From Chara braunii (taxonomy: Eukaryota > Streptophyta > Charophyceae > Charales > Characeae), in the NCBI GenBank assembly GCA_003427395.1, contig BFEA01000382.1, positions 1,246,405-1,274,819 on the forward strand: a DNA stretch of 28,415 nt, given 5' to 3'. A program made the position numbers and the translations under genes. The notes beneath the pieces were generated by a model. It was not told the origin of the DNA, searched no databases, and saw only the letters and a program-made list of their open reading frames with translations. Of the stretch, positions 9,392 to 18,683 are shown one piece after another. Position 1 is the first letter of the stretch. The number at the start of each line of letters is the position of its first letter.

Positions 9392-10036
9392 CTAGCTATT
9401 CTTTGTTATGTCTATCGTCCCCTGTTGCCCAGTTGCCATTTGTTGAGCCTCTCTTGCGCGATCGTCGATTTTCTGCTGCATCCTTCTCTTCGTTATTTGA
9501 AGCTCAAGGAGCGCCTCTTCGGTGAAGAAGGTTGTTGGCGTTATATCTTCTCCCCTGCTTAGCTTTTCCTTTCTTTTGATCGCCCATTCATACCGCATGA
9601 TACTGGACCATTGATCAAACCAGCCGCTGCAAGACGGCCCAAACTCTTTTATCCATTTGTCCTTCTCATCGGCTGGATCCTCATCCCTTGCCCGTACTTC
9701 TTTTGTTGGCGTTGTGACCTCGTCGTCCTCCTCCCTTCTACTGAGGTCTATGACCTCGTTGGGCTCTACCTCATCCATCCTTTGCTTCTTCCTTGGGCTT
9801 CCATTCTCCCCCTTACTACTGTCACTTTCAGATGAGAGATCTATTGGTTCTCCATTTCTCAGGGGTGAGGGCCCCCTGGTCTCTTGCTTCCTTCCTCCTC
9901 TGCCCACAACCAAGTTGAAGTCAAAACCCACATACAGTTTCCTCTTCCTGGTACTTGGTTCCCCTGCCAGCCTTGCCCCTTGTTCCGCGGTGGGCCTGTT
10001 GATGGCATTGCTATCATTCTCATTTCCGAATTCCAT
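9392..10036 (-). CDS. additional ORF 3' of integrase in the gypsy element
   Basis: An open frame of 214 codons in the sense direction between integrase and the candidate polypurine tract. Ty3/gypsy pol normally ends with integrase, so this is an extra ORF. The protein is highly charged and largely disordered. It has two similar acidic steps (IDLSSESDSS near residue 66, VIDLSRREEDDE near residue 95), a basic RKKQR patch, a Trp-rich segment (FGPSCSGWFDQWSS, about residues 131-144) and a helical, coiled-coil-like C-terminus rich in E, R and Q. I see no membrane segment, zinc finger or enzyme motif. It is uninterrupted, unlike the pol reading frame next to it. It could also be the gag end of an adjacent element, but its stop abuts the polypurine tract, which favours a 3' accessory ORF. 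The function is unknown. Confidence 0.6.
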   Translation of the reverse strand: MEFGNENDSNAINRPTAEQGARLAGEPSTRKRKLYVGFDFNLVVGRGGRKQETRGPSPLRNGEPIDLSSESDSSKGENGSPRKKQRMDEVEPNEVIDLSRREEDDEVTTPTKEVRARDEDPADEKDKWIKEFGPSCSGWFDQWSSIMRYEWAIKRKEKLSRGEDITPTTFFTEEALLELQITKRRMQQKIDDRAREAQQMATGQQGTIDITKNS

Positions 10037-10463
10037 CTTTGTCTCCTCTTGCTGTGTTCTTCTTTTACCCTAGTCCTGTTCATACATGACAGTCCACAAC
10101 AACCCTCATACACACGCATTCCCTCCCACTCCCATTGCGAGTTTTGCAGTCTCATTCCCAGAACCCTTGCTTGCCCCCGTATGATTGGTAGTCCTTTCAA
10201 GGTAGCGACATAGGCGGTTGTTCCATTATCCCCCGAAAACTTAGGTACATTGTCCCAGCACATAGGCACCCCATATAGGCAGTCCCCAAAATTGCCCCAC
10301 AAAAACTATGGTACATTGTCCCAGGCTCCCGACCCCATTCATACTCGGCCCAAGCAATCACCCCATACCCGAAAAAGAAGGAAGACACAAAAACGAACAA
10401 CTCCTGCAGTCATGATTACCTCCGCAGAGAAGTGGTACAAAATAATGGCCAGCTGCCTGCTTT
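10037..10463 (-). other. spacer between pol and the extra ORF
   Basis: The minus strand has short overlapping frames. One (10197-10400) begins with a hydrophobic stretch (VFVSSFFFGYGVIAW), and another (9859-10302) overlaps the extra ORF out of phase. The segment tacattgtcccag occurs twice, at 10246 and 10312, a 66-bp direct repeat. Either a frameshifted upstream part of the extra ORF or non-coding DNA would fit. Confidence 0.4.
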
Positions 10464-11075
10464 TCAGGTTGCCAATTCCCCTGTTTCTTTGTCCTGAGCC
10501 TCTTGCAACCATTGCTCCACCGGATCCCGGCTCAAAAGTCTGACCAGCCTCTGTCCCGGAAATGACCCTTTTATCCCAGTTCCGTCAAGATCCTCAAGTT
10601 CAAAGGTGTTCAGTCTCACCCACTTAGCAATCCTGTAGGGACCTTTTAACCTTCTTCCCAGCTGTCCGGACCATGTGCTTTCAAGAGCCGAGTTCCTAAC
10701 TAGTACCCTTTCCCCCACCTGGAGTGGCTCCTTCCGCATGTTCTTGACCTGGTCCCACCTTGCTTTGTCCCTCATTCGGCTATCCATTACACGTTTAACC
10801 ACATCCTCCAAGGCTTCCTCATTTCTGACGATTTGTTGTTATCGTGCGGCGATCAGCTCCTCCGTAAACATGTGTGGATTGTCAGCCAGCCTGTTCTAGG
10901 TAGGAACCAATGCTTCCACTGGGAAATCAATCTCCCTCCCATACCAGAGTTCTGCAGGAATGCACCCCGTCGTCTTCTTTGGCGTCATGTTTTCTTAAAA
11001 GATCGCCTGCTTAAGGTACCGAGGCCAGTTTCCCAGGTCATCTGTCGCTAGCTTAGCAATTGTGTTTTTCAAGGT
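10464..11075 (-). pseudogene. integrase C-terminal domain (GPY/F module)
   Basis: End of pol. The continuous part (10464-10811) carries a helical region (RDKARWDQVK), then GERVLVRNSALES and the GPY/F signature RLKGPYRIAK, followed by FELEDLDG and the terminal QRLVRLLSRDP. This is the small beta-barrel that in Metaviridae integrases binds DNA. Upstream to 11075 the same frame continues with stops at 10995-10997, 10896-10898 and 10839-10841. No chromodomain follows. Confidence 0.88.
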
Positions 11076-12200
11076 CTAGTACCCCCTTTCTACAGGTGCG
11101 TTGGCCTAAGGATGGTATGGTTCGATGATCTTGATAGGTACACACAACGTCTTGAGCCTGCTTAACACTTCGTGATTTACGAACTCCGTCCCATTATCCG
11201 CTATGAACCTGCGCACAAAGGGGTGTCTTAGGTAGAAGTCCCCTATCCAGTCGGCCACTCCCTTTCCCGTTTTTCTCTTAAGAGCTACTGCCTCTACGTA
11301 ACCACTGAGATTATCCTTTGCATCGAGGATGTACCTGTATGCATCCGCCGATACAGGCATGACCGCAAGGTCAAGGTGGACCAGGTGCCCCGGCCCCAGT
11401 ACCCGAGTAGGTCTAAGGGGCTCGAAGACACGTGCGGAGCTTCTTTCCTGACATATTAGGCACGTTTGACAGTACGTAGCCACCATACCGGTCATACCTG
11501 GCCAAAAAGAAAGTGGCGCGATTTTCGCAAGAGTCCCTTTGAACGACCGGTGCCATCCGGCTAGCCCGTCATGCATCGCCTGGATTATGTCCAATTGCCT
11601 AAACCTTCCGCACACGACACGCCTAGGCATCATCCCTTCCTCTCTCTTGAACAGGTGGCCGTTCCTCAAAACATACCTCTCGGCTTCCTCCCTTGCCTTG
11701 AAGCTGACTTTCATAGGTTGCTTATTTCCTATAAGCAACAGACCAATCTCTCTAAAGACACCATCATACATGTGCACAAGGAAGAATTTTTGTCCCCCCT
11801 GCTTGGTATCTTGCTTCTCCTGAGCTTGATTCACTATATATTGCACTTCCCTTCGCGTCCAAGTTTCTACTAGACTCATAACAGCATCCCGACCCCCTTC
11901 AACAACTATTGTCATCAGCTCCTCTTTCGGCTCGATCGTTGTTCCCCACGAATCCTTCTCATCCTTGCGTCGAATCGTAGTGACTGACCCTTCCCTGAGT
12001 TCCGCAACTACGGCGGGCGCGCCTTTTTCCAGGGTCTGAATTAGCAGCTGGCCTGTTGTAGAAGCGGCGCCCACCATCTCGTTATTTACAATAAGGGTCC
12101 CCCCTTCGTACTCCAGGAAAGCGTCAATTGGTTCCGCATCCTCTACTCCCTCCGACGTGATGCAAATCCGACTTAGCCCGTCTACCCTGTTTCGGAGCAC
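11076..12200 (-). pseudogene. integrase zinc-binding and DDE catalytic domains
   Basis: Integrates the cDNA into the host chromosome. The HHCC zinc finger is present with H210, H217, C247 and C250 (numbered from the frame start at 12200). The 29 residues between H217 and C247 match the family. The catalytic core has D277 (HLDLAV) and D335 (ADNGTEF). The Glu lies in APVERG, just past a stop at 11106-11108, with 35 residues between it and D335, so the D,D-35-E spacing is exact. Two stops (11106-11108 and 11076-11078) disrupt the core. The first ~60 residues belong to the end of RNase H and its linker, including DGLSR. Confidence 0.93.
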
Positions 12201-12629
12201 CGCAATTCGCTTGACTTTGTTGTCGAATTGCCATATAAAGTCTATCCATCTCCCAACGGTCGGGACTATAGGCTTGTAGTTCTTTAATGCCCCGACGACA
12301 TTGGTTGGATCGATTCTCAGGATAAATCGTCTTCCGAATAGGTATGCCTGAAAGGTATTAAGGCAATGTTGAATGGCTAAGACCTCTTTCTAGAACTGTG
12401 AATATCGCCGTTCTGCCGAATTCAGGGTCCTACTCTCAAATCTAATAGGCCTCTCCTTCCCCTCCTCACTCCTTTGTATCAGGACTCCTCCTACTGCCAA
12501 TGACCCTCCGTCTGTTTTCAAGATAAAGGGTCATCCTACTTCGTCATTGAAGAAGGGTGCTGCCAAAGTGACTTGATCGGAAGACAGGACGTCTTTCAGG
12601 GTCTTGACTACTGCTTACCTTTCCTCGGT
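12201..12629 (-). pseudogene. RNase H domain of pol
   Basis: Degrades the RNA strand of the RNA-DNA hybrid. In the frame shared with the flanking domains one reads TDGGSLAVGGVLIQ (usual TDAS..G.G..L), then an E in KEVLAI, then LRIDPTNVVGALK, and finally DGLSR in the next segment. These are the acidic positions of the retroviral-type RNase H. Stops interrupt it at 12615-12617 (TAA), 12531-12533 (TGA) and 12390-12392 (TAG), with another just upstream at 12630-12632. No frameshift is needed to read through. Confidence 0.85.
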
Positions 12630-13551
12630 CTACTCCATAGTCCCTCCTTTCCTAATCATTCCGCGGATAGGCTCAGCTATTTTGGCCAAACCCTTAATAA
12701 AGATCCTCCAGAATCCAACCACCCCTAGGAAGGCCCGTACTTCCGTTGTGGTGCGCAGCGGTGTCGGCCATTGAGAGATCTTATCCGTTTTTGCCGGGTC
12801 AGTTTTCCTTCCATAGGGCCCACAGCGAAACCCCACTATGGTCACCTCCGAGACCGCCAGGATGCTCTTTGGTCCACTTGCGGTAATATTATACACCAGG
12901 AATCGCTGGAGCAGATCCTTGATGTCCTGCACATCATCCCAGACGAACTTTCGTATGCCCGGCTGGACCTCTGTCTCATCCTTGTTTTGTGCGCCTTTTA
13001 TGGGATTGTCGTCTATGTACGGCTCGCATTTTTCCGGGAACATGTCCCCTGCGACCGCAAGCATCCTCCTCTGCGCCTCTGCTACAGCGTTTGTAAAGCC
13101 CATAGGGGTTACTTGCATCTGCAGCTGCCCTACCAGGGTGTGCATGGCGCTTTACAGTCTGTCCCTAGCGTCAAGTGGCAGTTGATCATACCCTGACTAT
13201 AAATTTATCAAGGAGTAAATGTTTCGGCCAACGTGAGATTCGGTTAGCTGGTCTGCTTGTGGAAGCGATCCCACATCCTGGATTATAACCGCATTCAGCT
13301 TCTGCAAGACTTGGATCCATCTGAGCGACTTGTTGGGCTTCCGAAAAACGAACCACTTGTTCGCGTAGGGGGATGCGGTGGGTTCGGCCACGAACGAATC
13401 TATCTTGGCTCTAAGCAATTCAGTGACTTCCCCTATTTTCATGGTGTCTGCTACCTCATCGAGTATCCGATGCCCCTTCGCTGCTCGTCTCTCCCTGATT
13501 ATCCGCAAGATTTCTTCCTCCTTTTCCATGACCTCTTCCCTTGATGTTTCT
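12630..13551 (-). pseudogene. reverse transcriptase domain of pol
   Basis: The fingers/palm entry is in 13197-13529 (ASPYANKWFVFRKPN, then SLRWIQVLQKLNAV), and the palm is in 12630-13145 with VTPMGFTNA and the catalytic box YIDD (residues 43-46 of that frame). The connection domain shows FLGVVGFWRIFIKGLAKIAEP. The first catalytic Asp, normally in an IDL motif, is Asn here (SLINL), so this copy would be inactive even without stops. Stops lie at 13197-13199 (TAG) and 13152-13154 (TAA), both in the same frame. A further TAA at about 13551-13553 precedes the domain. Confidence 0.93.
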
Positions 13552-13553
13552 AC

Positions 13554-14116
13554 TTAGATTGAGACCGACTTAGCTTTCTTTCCTACCGGTTTGTACTTTC
13601 ACACAATTCCTTCTGGGATCGTTCTCCTAAAAAATGAACGGTCGGGATCGGCCTTGCTACCTCCATGACGCAGGGTTGAAAACTGACTACCTTTCCGTTC
13701 AGACAATAGCCTTTTCGGATTCCATCTTCGAATTTGGCAAGCGCTGCGGGCTCCACCCCCACTTTGTGGTACCTGATAGCCTTAACGAGCTGTAACAAGT
13801 CTGGAATTTCGAGCACTACCTCCGACGTTTCCTTCAGGTCTTCCTTTGATTTTGACAGGCTGGCCCCAAGTTCGACTTTCGACTCCTTCTCTGCCACCAT
13901 AACCCCTAGGACCTCGTCCTCTTGTCTCCTTTTCTTTAGAGGTAGCCCCATCTTGATCCACTCCTTTTTGCTAAAGACCTCCTCAATTATGATCTTCACT
14001 ATTTCCCTCATTCCTTCCATCTGGGCGAATGCCCCATTTCGCGCACTATCCTCGAACGTTGGCGACCAGGTTGCTAATTTGCCCTTCGGAGGATCCCCTC
14101 CGGTCCCAAGGAGTCA
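13554..14116 (-). pseudogene. protease to reverse transcriptase linker
   Basis: The frame 13583-14020 (145 codons) continues the protease frame after a single TGA at 14114-14116. The sequence is charged and helical, with a KKRRQEDE patch and YHKVGVEPAALAKFEDGIRKG near its middle. No enzyme motif is seen. The reverse-transcriptase frame differs from this one, so a frameshift lies at about 13585-13610. This is a conserved-looking spacer of the polyprotein. Confidence 0.7.
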
Positions 14117-14527
14117 GCGGAGTTCTCTGCGGCCGGTCACGGGGTTCTCTATATCCACCATGTACGTGCCATCATGCAGATGCATACCTATCATCTCTAC
14201 GTTGGCGTTCCATGGTCTTATGTCATGGTTCATTTCTTCCATCACGGTCATCCGCTGGAAAAACCAGATTGATTCTCTGATTCCTACCTTGACTGCGCAT
14301 TTCGTGACGTACCCTGCAAAGAGAGTTTCCCCGTTGGCTCCCCGGATATTCCCCGTCACTTCCTTGTTTACCGTACAACCCGTAATTGTTGCGAAGTCTC
14401 GTCGTATGCGGGTAATTTCCGCACCACCGTCCACTAATACGTCTGTGTGGTGGATTCCGATCTGGACTTTCAGCTTTCCTACGGGCAATGCATGGAAGCT
14501 AAGTTTCGTCCCGGGTGGTGCCCTCAT
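14117..14527 (-). pseudogene. retropepsin-like aspartic protease
   Basis: Cleaves the gag-pol polyprotein and acts as a homodimer. The active-site segment reads VLVDGGAEI at about residues 30-38 with the catalytic Asp at 33. The usual family triplet is DTG or DSG, so DGG is a variant. The flap-side region (GNIRGANGETLFAGY) follows at the expected distance. The domain sits between gag and reverse transcriptase, as in Ty3/gypsy. Position and motif make the identity likely. Activity cannot be judged. Confidence 0.8.
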
Positions 14528-15193
14528 GACTTCACCACCCTCTCGGTCCGGTAGGCTTAGGCGAATGTCTGCAAAGGCTTTTTCCAGGCCTCCAGATCCC
14601 CTGGGATCCTCTGGAGATTGGCAACCCCTTGTGGTGCCTCAGCCTCTTTCGTTTCCTGCTCCTGTGGTTCCAGGACCTCCTCTACCTCTACGTGTCGGCG
14701 CGTTAGTAATTGCCTGTGTCCTTTAAGCAATCTCGGACTTGCTTGCAACATTGTCTGAAAGGATATAAATACCATGGTACCTAGCAGTTTGCTCAGGGTA
14801 TCGTCGATTTCTGGCTTAGTCAGGATTGGAATATAGTACCTGAATTAATTCTTCGCCGCCACTGCTTTGTCTATCGGCTCTTCTTCCCTGAGTTTTTCGT
14901 AGACTTTCTCCGGCTACTCGGTTTCGGTTTTACCTTGATTTGCGCTAGTCCCTGCGACCTTTTCCATTACCGTATATCTAATGAGTTTATTTTCCGCGTC
15001 TGTCCGCCGGGTGATGATGTTCACCCTGTCCTGTCCATTACCTTCTGAAATTGACGTGTGGTCCGCGTCCCCTCGGTTGGTCCCAGACAATGTCAGCTAC
15101 CGGTTCGACTTCTACGACAGCTATATCCAGGTTATTCATGATTATGACAGCACGCCGCATCCCTCCTGACGAATTCCAGTTTATGCGCTCCCC
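14528..15193 (-). other. gag-protease junction, degraded
   Basis: The minus-strand frame at 14557-14775 (72 codons, charged, EEVLEPQEQETKEAEAP) runs toward the protease, but the protease frame is entered only after a frameshift near 14570-14600. Between 14776 and 15193 I see no open frame worth naming. The region is a decayed polyprotein linker. Confidence 0.5.
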
Positions 15194-15850
15194 CTAAGGC
15201 CCAAAAATTTCACCTTTGAAGGACCTGCTGCATCTCTGCCTCATGATATCATGGTCGAGTCTTGGGCAGGTCCATACGAAATGTCCGACCATTGTGCAAC
15301 ACTTGCATTGCTCATTGGCCGGATCCTTTCTGCCATACCCTCGGTTTGCTACTGCCGTCGGAACTACGACCTCTTGGGGCGGGAGGGCGGGCCGGGATAC
15401 ATGCGCGTGCATTACTAATAGCGCATTTTCCACTCTTTCTATCTTGTTATCAACCCCGTGCCCCCGTTTGTGCAGGCTGTCTATCCCCTTTTTGACCTTA
15501 TCCCCCGTTTTCTCAGTCAGGTCTATAACCTCTCCTTCCTTAAGCAGGACTAGTGTCTCGGTCACTACTGTCTTTTCTGCAAGGTCTGTTACCGTGTTCA
15601 AATCCACATCCCTTGTGTACTCGAACTTACTAGTCTGCTGGTAGGCCGACAAAAAATAATCCTTGTCGAACTCGGAGAACTGCCTGAGGAAATACTTACT
15701 CATTATACGGTCTGTTACCCCGGGAATTCGTAGTGCCACTAGAGTAAACGCCCTTAGGAAGTCGTTGTAAGTCGCATAGTTCTTCCTTTGGACCGCCGCC
15801 AATTCGGCTTCTGTTGCCATTTTCTCTGCCTTCAGGTACTTCCTCATCAT
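15194..15850 (-). pseudogene. gag C-terminal part with CCHC zinc knuckle
   Basis: 218 codons. A helical capsid-like region (YNDFLRAFTLVALRIPGVTDR about residues 28-48, MSKYFLRQFSEFDKDYFLSAY about 50-70) is followed by an acidic linker and a CCHC nucleocapsid knuckle: C182, C185, H190 and C195 in exact C-x2-C-x4-H-x4-C spacing. It packages the element's RNA. The same frame continues upstream (KETRNEMM), but stops at about 15905-15925 break it, so the visible start is not a true start. Confidence 0.88.
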
Positions 15851-17286
15851 CTCGTTCCGGGTCTCTTTCCAGGATCCACTAGAGGTGACAATAGCGATAA
15901 TCCCTTCCTAAGCTTAGCGACACATGCTGCCCTAAGTGGTCCATCTTTTCTTCCTCAGTCCATTTCAGCAAGGCTGCCAGGTTCTCGTAGTTTATCAGGA
16001 ACTCCGTAATATTTGCCCATCGAAAGTAAGTTTCCTCTTCGCATCCGCAAGATACACCTGATTTTTATTCAGCGTCCGAGCGAGGGTGACTACTATCCTC
16101 TTGACGCTCCCTTCAGAGCTCCCTGCTTCACCGACCGCACTGGTCCCTTTTCCTTCCTTGCTATCCCTCTGCTTTTCCCCGGCCTTTGGCGTACCCTCCG
16201 GATCAAATCATCCTAACACCCTTTCTCTGAGACTCCAAAGTCCGTCGCACCCCTTGGTTACTTTGGGTGTGGTGGGCAAACGGCTAGCACCATTATCTAT
16301 AGCAGGTGGGGTTGTAGTCTTTTCCGCTTCTACGACCGGGGAGTCCGCTTTTTCCTTCCCCTTCTTGTTGGGTGTTCCCCTATTGCTCTTGTCCTTCCCT
16401 CCGTGCGTGACTTCGCCCTGACTGACCCTGCGGTTTTCTCGTGACCCTTCCCTAGAAGGTCTCCTTCGTTCCCTGCCATCATCTCTTCAATAAGCCTTAC
16501 CTTTTATTCTGCGGTTCGCTTTTCTATTTCTGCCAGCTTACGGCATGCGTCCGAGACTTTCGTTTTCTTGGGCGTGGTCCCGTCAGAGTTTCGAGGACTC
16601 GTCCTGCCGTTGTCCCTTTTTTCCCTGCTTTCCTGGGGTCCTCTTTTGCTTTCCCCGACTTTCCTCGAACTTTCCCCTGTCGAAAGATCCTTCCTGTCTT
16701 CCCTGGTCCCTTCTGGTTTTGCTTACTCTCAATCCCTTATCGACCCTTCGTTCCGTTCCACGCCCCTATCCGTGCCCTGACTCCCTTTGCTCCGCAACCG
16801 TTCAGCCTCTTCTTCTGATGCCATTCCTTTACCTACCCTGCACATGGAAAAATATTTTTTTGCGAAACGGCCGGTTGTTCATAGCTTCCCTAGTCCCCGG
16901 GCCCTAAGGTCCCCCTCATTCTTGCTTATTTCCACGTTTTCCCGTCTTATATTAGTCGGGGCGACCCACCTGACATTTTCCTACAGGGTGTCGTTCTACT
17001 TTTCTTCTGCCGGAAGGCTCGCCGCCAAGGTTTGGCATTCCGTCACTGTCGTGCCCCGGTTCTTAGGGCGGTGTCCGCGGCTAGCGGTTCTCCTCTCGCA
17101 GGTAGCCCTTTTGACTTCCTGACACCTGGATGCCCTAGNGTCCTCAACGCNGGTGGTNTTCCCAGTTGCTTCCTGCCACGTCNTTAGGTAAGGCGGAACT
17201 CCGACCANTACCCCCTTGCCGANGNCTAGTTTCTCATNCCAATTCCNANCCTTTACTTTTTCCCNACCTTTCCCCNGTACTTTTTC
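15851..17286 (-). pseudogene. gag central linker, charged and heavily degraded
   Basis: On the minus strand, short runs rich in Lys, Arg, Glu and Gly (for example ACRKLAEIEKRTAE near 16.5 kb and MASEEEAERLRSKG near 16.8 kb) can be read between stops in more than one phase. This suits a long disordered gag linker joining the N-terminal part at 17.3-18.2 kb to the knuckle part. The plus-strand frames here are antisense noise. Ambiguous bases cluster from 17139 to 17380. Confidence 0.5.
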
Positions 17287-18168
17287 TCACGCCGGTCCCT
17301 CAGGCCTATCTCNTTCGTNAGGTTCTTCAAACAGATCGGCCACCCCTGCAATATAATTTTCTCNNATTTCTATCTCCCTNATAATTATCGGTTCATATCC
17401 CTCAAACGCCAAGCGTGGTAACCCGAATATCAGGATTTCGACGACTTCGAGTAGTTCACGGGCCTGGTTCCCCCAAAACGGCCCNGGTTCATATCCCTCA
17501 AACGCCAAGCGTGGTAACCCGAATATCAGGATTTCGACGACTTCGAGTAGTTCACGGGCCTGGTTCCCCCAAAACGGCCCGTGCCTAACTGACACATCAT
17601 AAAATATTCCCATCGTCTGTGGCCGAAAGTAGTGGGTCCAGACTAAGGTCGAGTCCACCAGGTCTCTTGACCTTTAGAGGCTGCCAAATACCAAGTCCAC
17701 CATGAAACGAGGCACTCGGCACCGCAATCCCGTCATCGGGGCCTGAAACTCTCGCCATCCTCCAACCTCCACCCGGGTTCTCAGTCCCACGTTCCTTCTT
17801 CCTCACACCTCCTGACCTATCCGGTTCACTATCTTAGTAGCCCTTTGGAAGATCGGTAACAACCTATGCCCCAGTGCCAACTCTGTTTCTAGCATGTACC
17901 ATCCAGTCTCTGAAAGGTATACGGTTTCTGTCACCTTCAGATCGGTATACAGGTCGTCCCCCGGCCCCCTATTGATCCTCATACCACTCCACAAGCATTC
18001 TACCATCGTGAATGTGTAGTCCCTTCCCAAGGTCACAGCTCCCCATTCAGTATCAATCCCTCGGACCATGTAGCTTGCCGGGAGCGATACATCCCATCCG
18101 CCTCCACTTTCCATGGGTGGCCGAGGGTGCGTGGGTCGTCGCGACATCCGGGCGCGTCTCATCGCCAT
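17287..18168 (-). pseudogene. 5'-most ORF of the element, probable gag N-terminal part
   Basis: Starts at the ATG ending at 18168. The frame runs to 17287 and is broken only by TGA at 17803-17805 and TAA at 17674-17676, with no frameshift. The protein begins basic (MAMRRARMSRR) and then looks globular (SLPASYMVRGIDTEWGAVTL, then GWYMLETELALGHRLLPIFQ, and beyond the second stop YFRPQTMGIFYDVSV). I do not recognise a domain. Position at the 5' end of a gypsy element argues for gag matrix/capsid or a separate ORF before gag. A 32-residue exact duplication inside it is an assembly artefact (17390-17580). Confidence 0.5.
17390..17580. repeat. 95-bp exact duplication around a single N (assembly join)
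   Basis: Positions 17390-17484 and 17486-17580 look identical along their length and are separated by one N at 17485. The total added length is 96 bp, so the reading frame stays open and the protein shows a repeated GPFWGNQARELLEVV block. This is what unmerged overlapping contig ends look like. Confidence 0.88.
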
Positions 18169-18683
18169 TGCTGATTAGCGGTTCCCCGCACAGTTTAAAC
18201 AGCAAGCGAGCTTAAACGGTGTTTTCGTTATAAGTTAAATTGTTTTCATGTTCACTTTTTTTTTTAACTGTAAAATGGCAGAACGAAATGAGGAAATTAT
18301 AGACGAAATAATGACAAAGCAAAATAACGATAAAGCAAAATAACGTCAAAACGAAATAACGACAAAGCAAAATAAGGACGAAACAATGTTCATATATCAA
18401 AGCTTAGCAATGCAAAGTTGAAGGAACGACAAAACAATGCTCATACATGAAAAGTTGAAGGAAAAATTTAATGTGACAGTCATGATTATACAAGTTCCAA
18501 ACAATCACCCGCGTTGCTTGTGCTCAAAATATAATACAATGTCAAGTTTTTACGTCGAATGTTTACACTCAGTAAACATGTCAATCTCATTAACAAAATA
18601 TTAACTACGGACTGTAGCTTTCATCGCACCTCATTGACTTTCCTATCTAACCATGGACAAAATGTCAAATGTTATTCTAAGCC
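18169..18683. other. AT-rich intergenic DNA with a 16-bp repeat
   Basis: Composition changes sharply here from C/T-rich to A-rich on the plus strand. At about 18300-18375 the unit caaagcaaaataacga recurs at 16-bp steps (aaagc at 18316, 18332 and 18364, with a variant between). A looser pair, aacaatg(t/c)tcata...aaagttgaagg, lies at 18383-18464. No gene. The small hydrophobic minus frame at 18212-18400 is the repeat read in frame. Confidence 0.6.

Larger units (their letters stand above)
9379..18168 (-). mobile_element. Ty3/gypsy LTR retrotransposon, internal region, decayed
   Basis: Domain order on the minus strand is gag, CCHC knuckle, protease, reverse transcriptase, RNase H, integrase with GPY/F module, extra ORF and polypurine tract. 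Integrase after RNase H defines the Ty3/gypsy (Metaviridae) type rather than Ty1/copia. No chromodomain is seen after the GPY/F module. The element is dead: many in-frame stops, a few frameshifts and a catalytic Asp to Asn change in reverse transcriptase. The C/T-rich plus strand of this element ends abruptly near 18.2 kb. No 5' LTR or primer-binding site is visible there, so the 5' end is truncated or displaced. Confidence 0.93.

Noticed and set aside
13734-14726. Plus-strand frame of 330 codons
   Set aside because: It is antisense to the protease and linker, whose minus-strand frame carries recognisable motifs. The plus frame has none.
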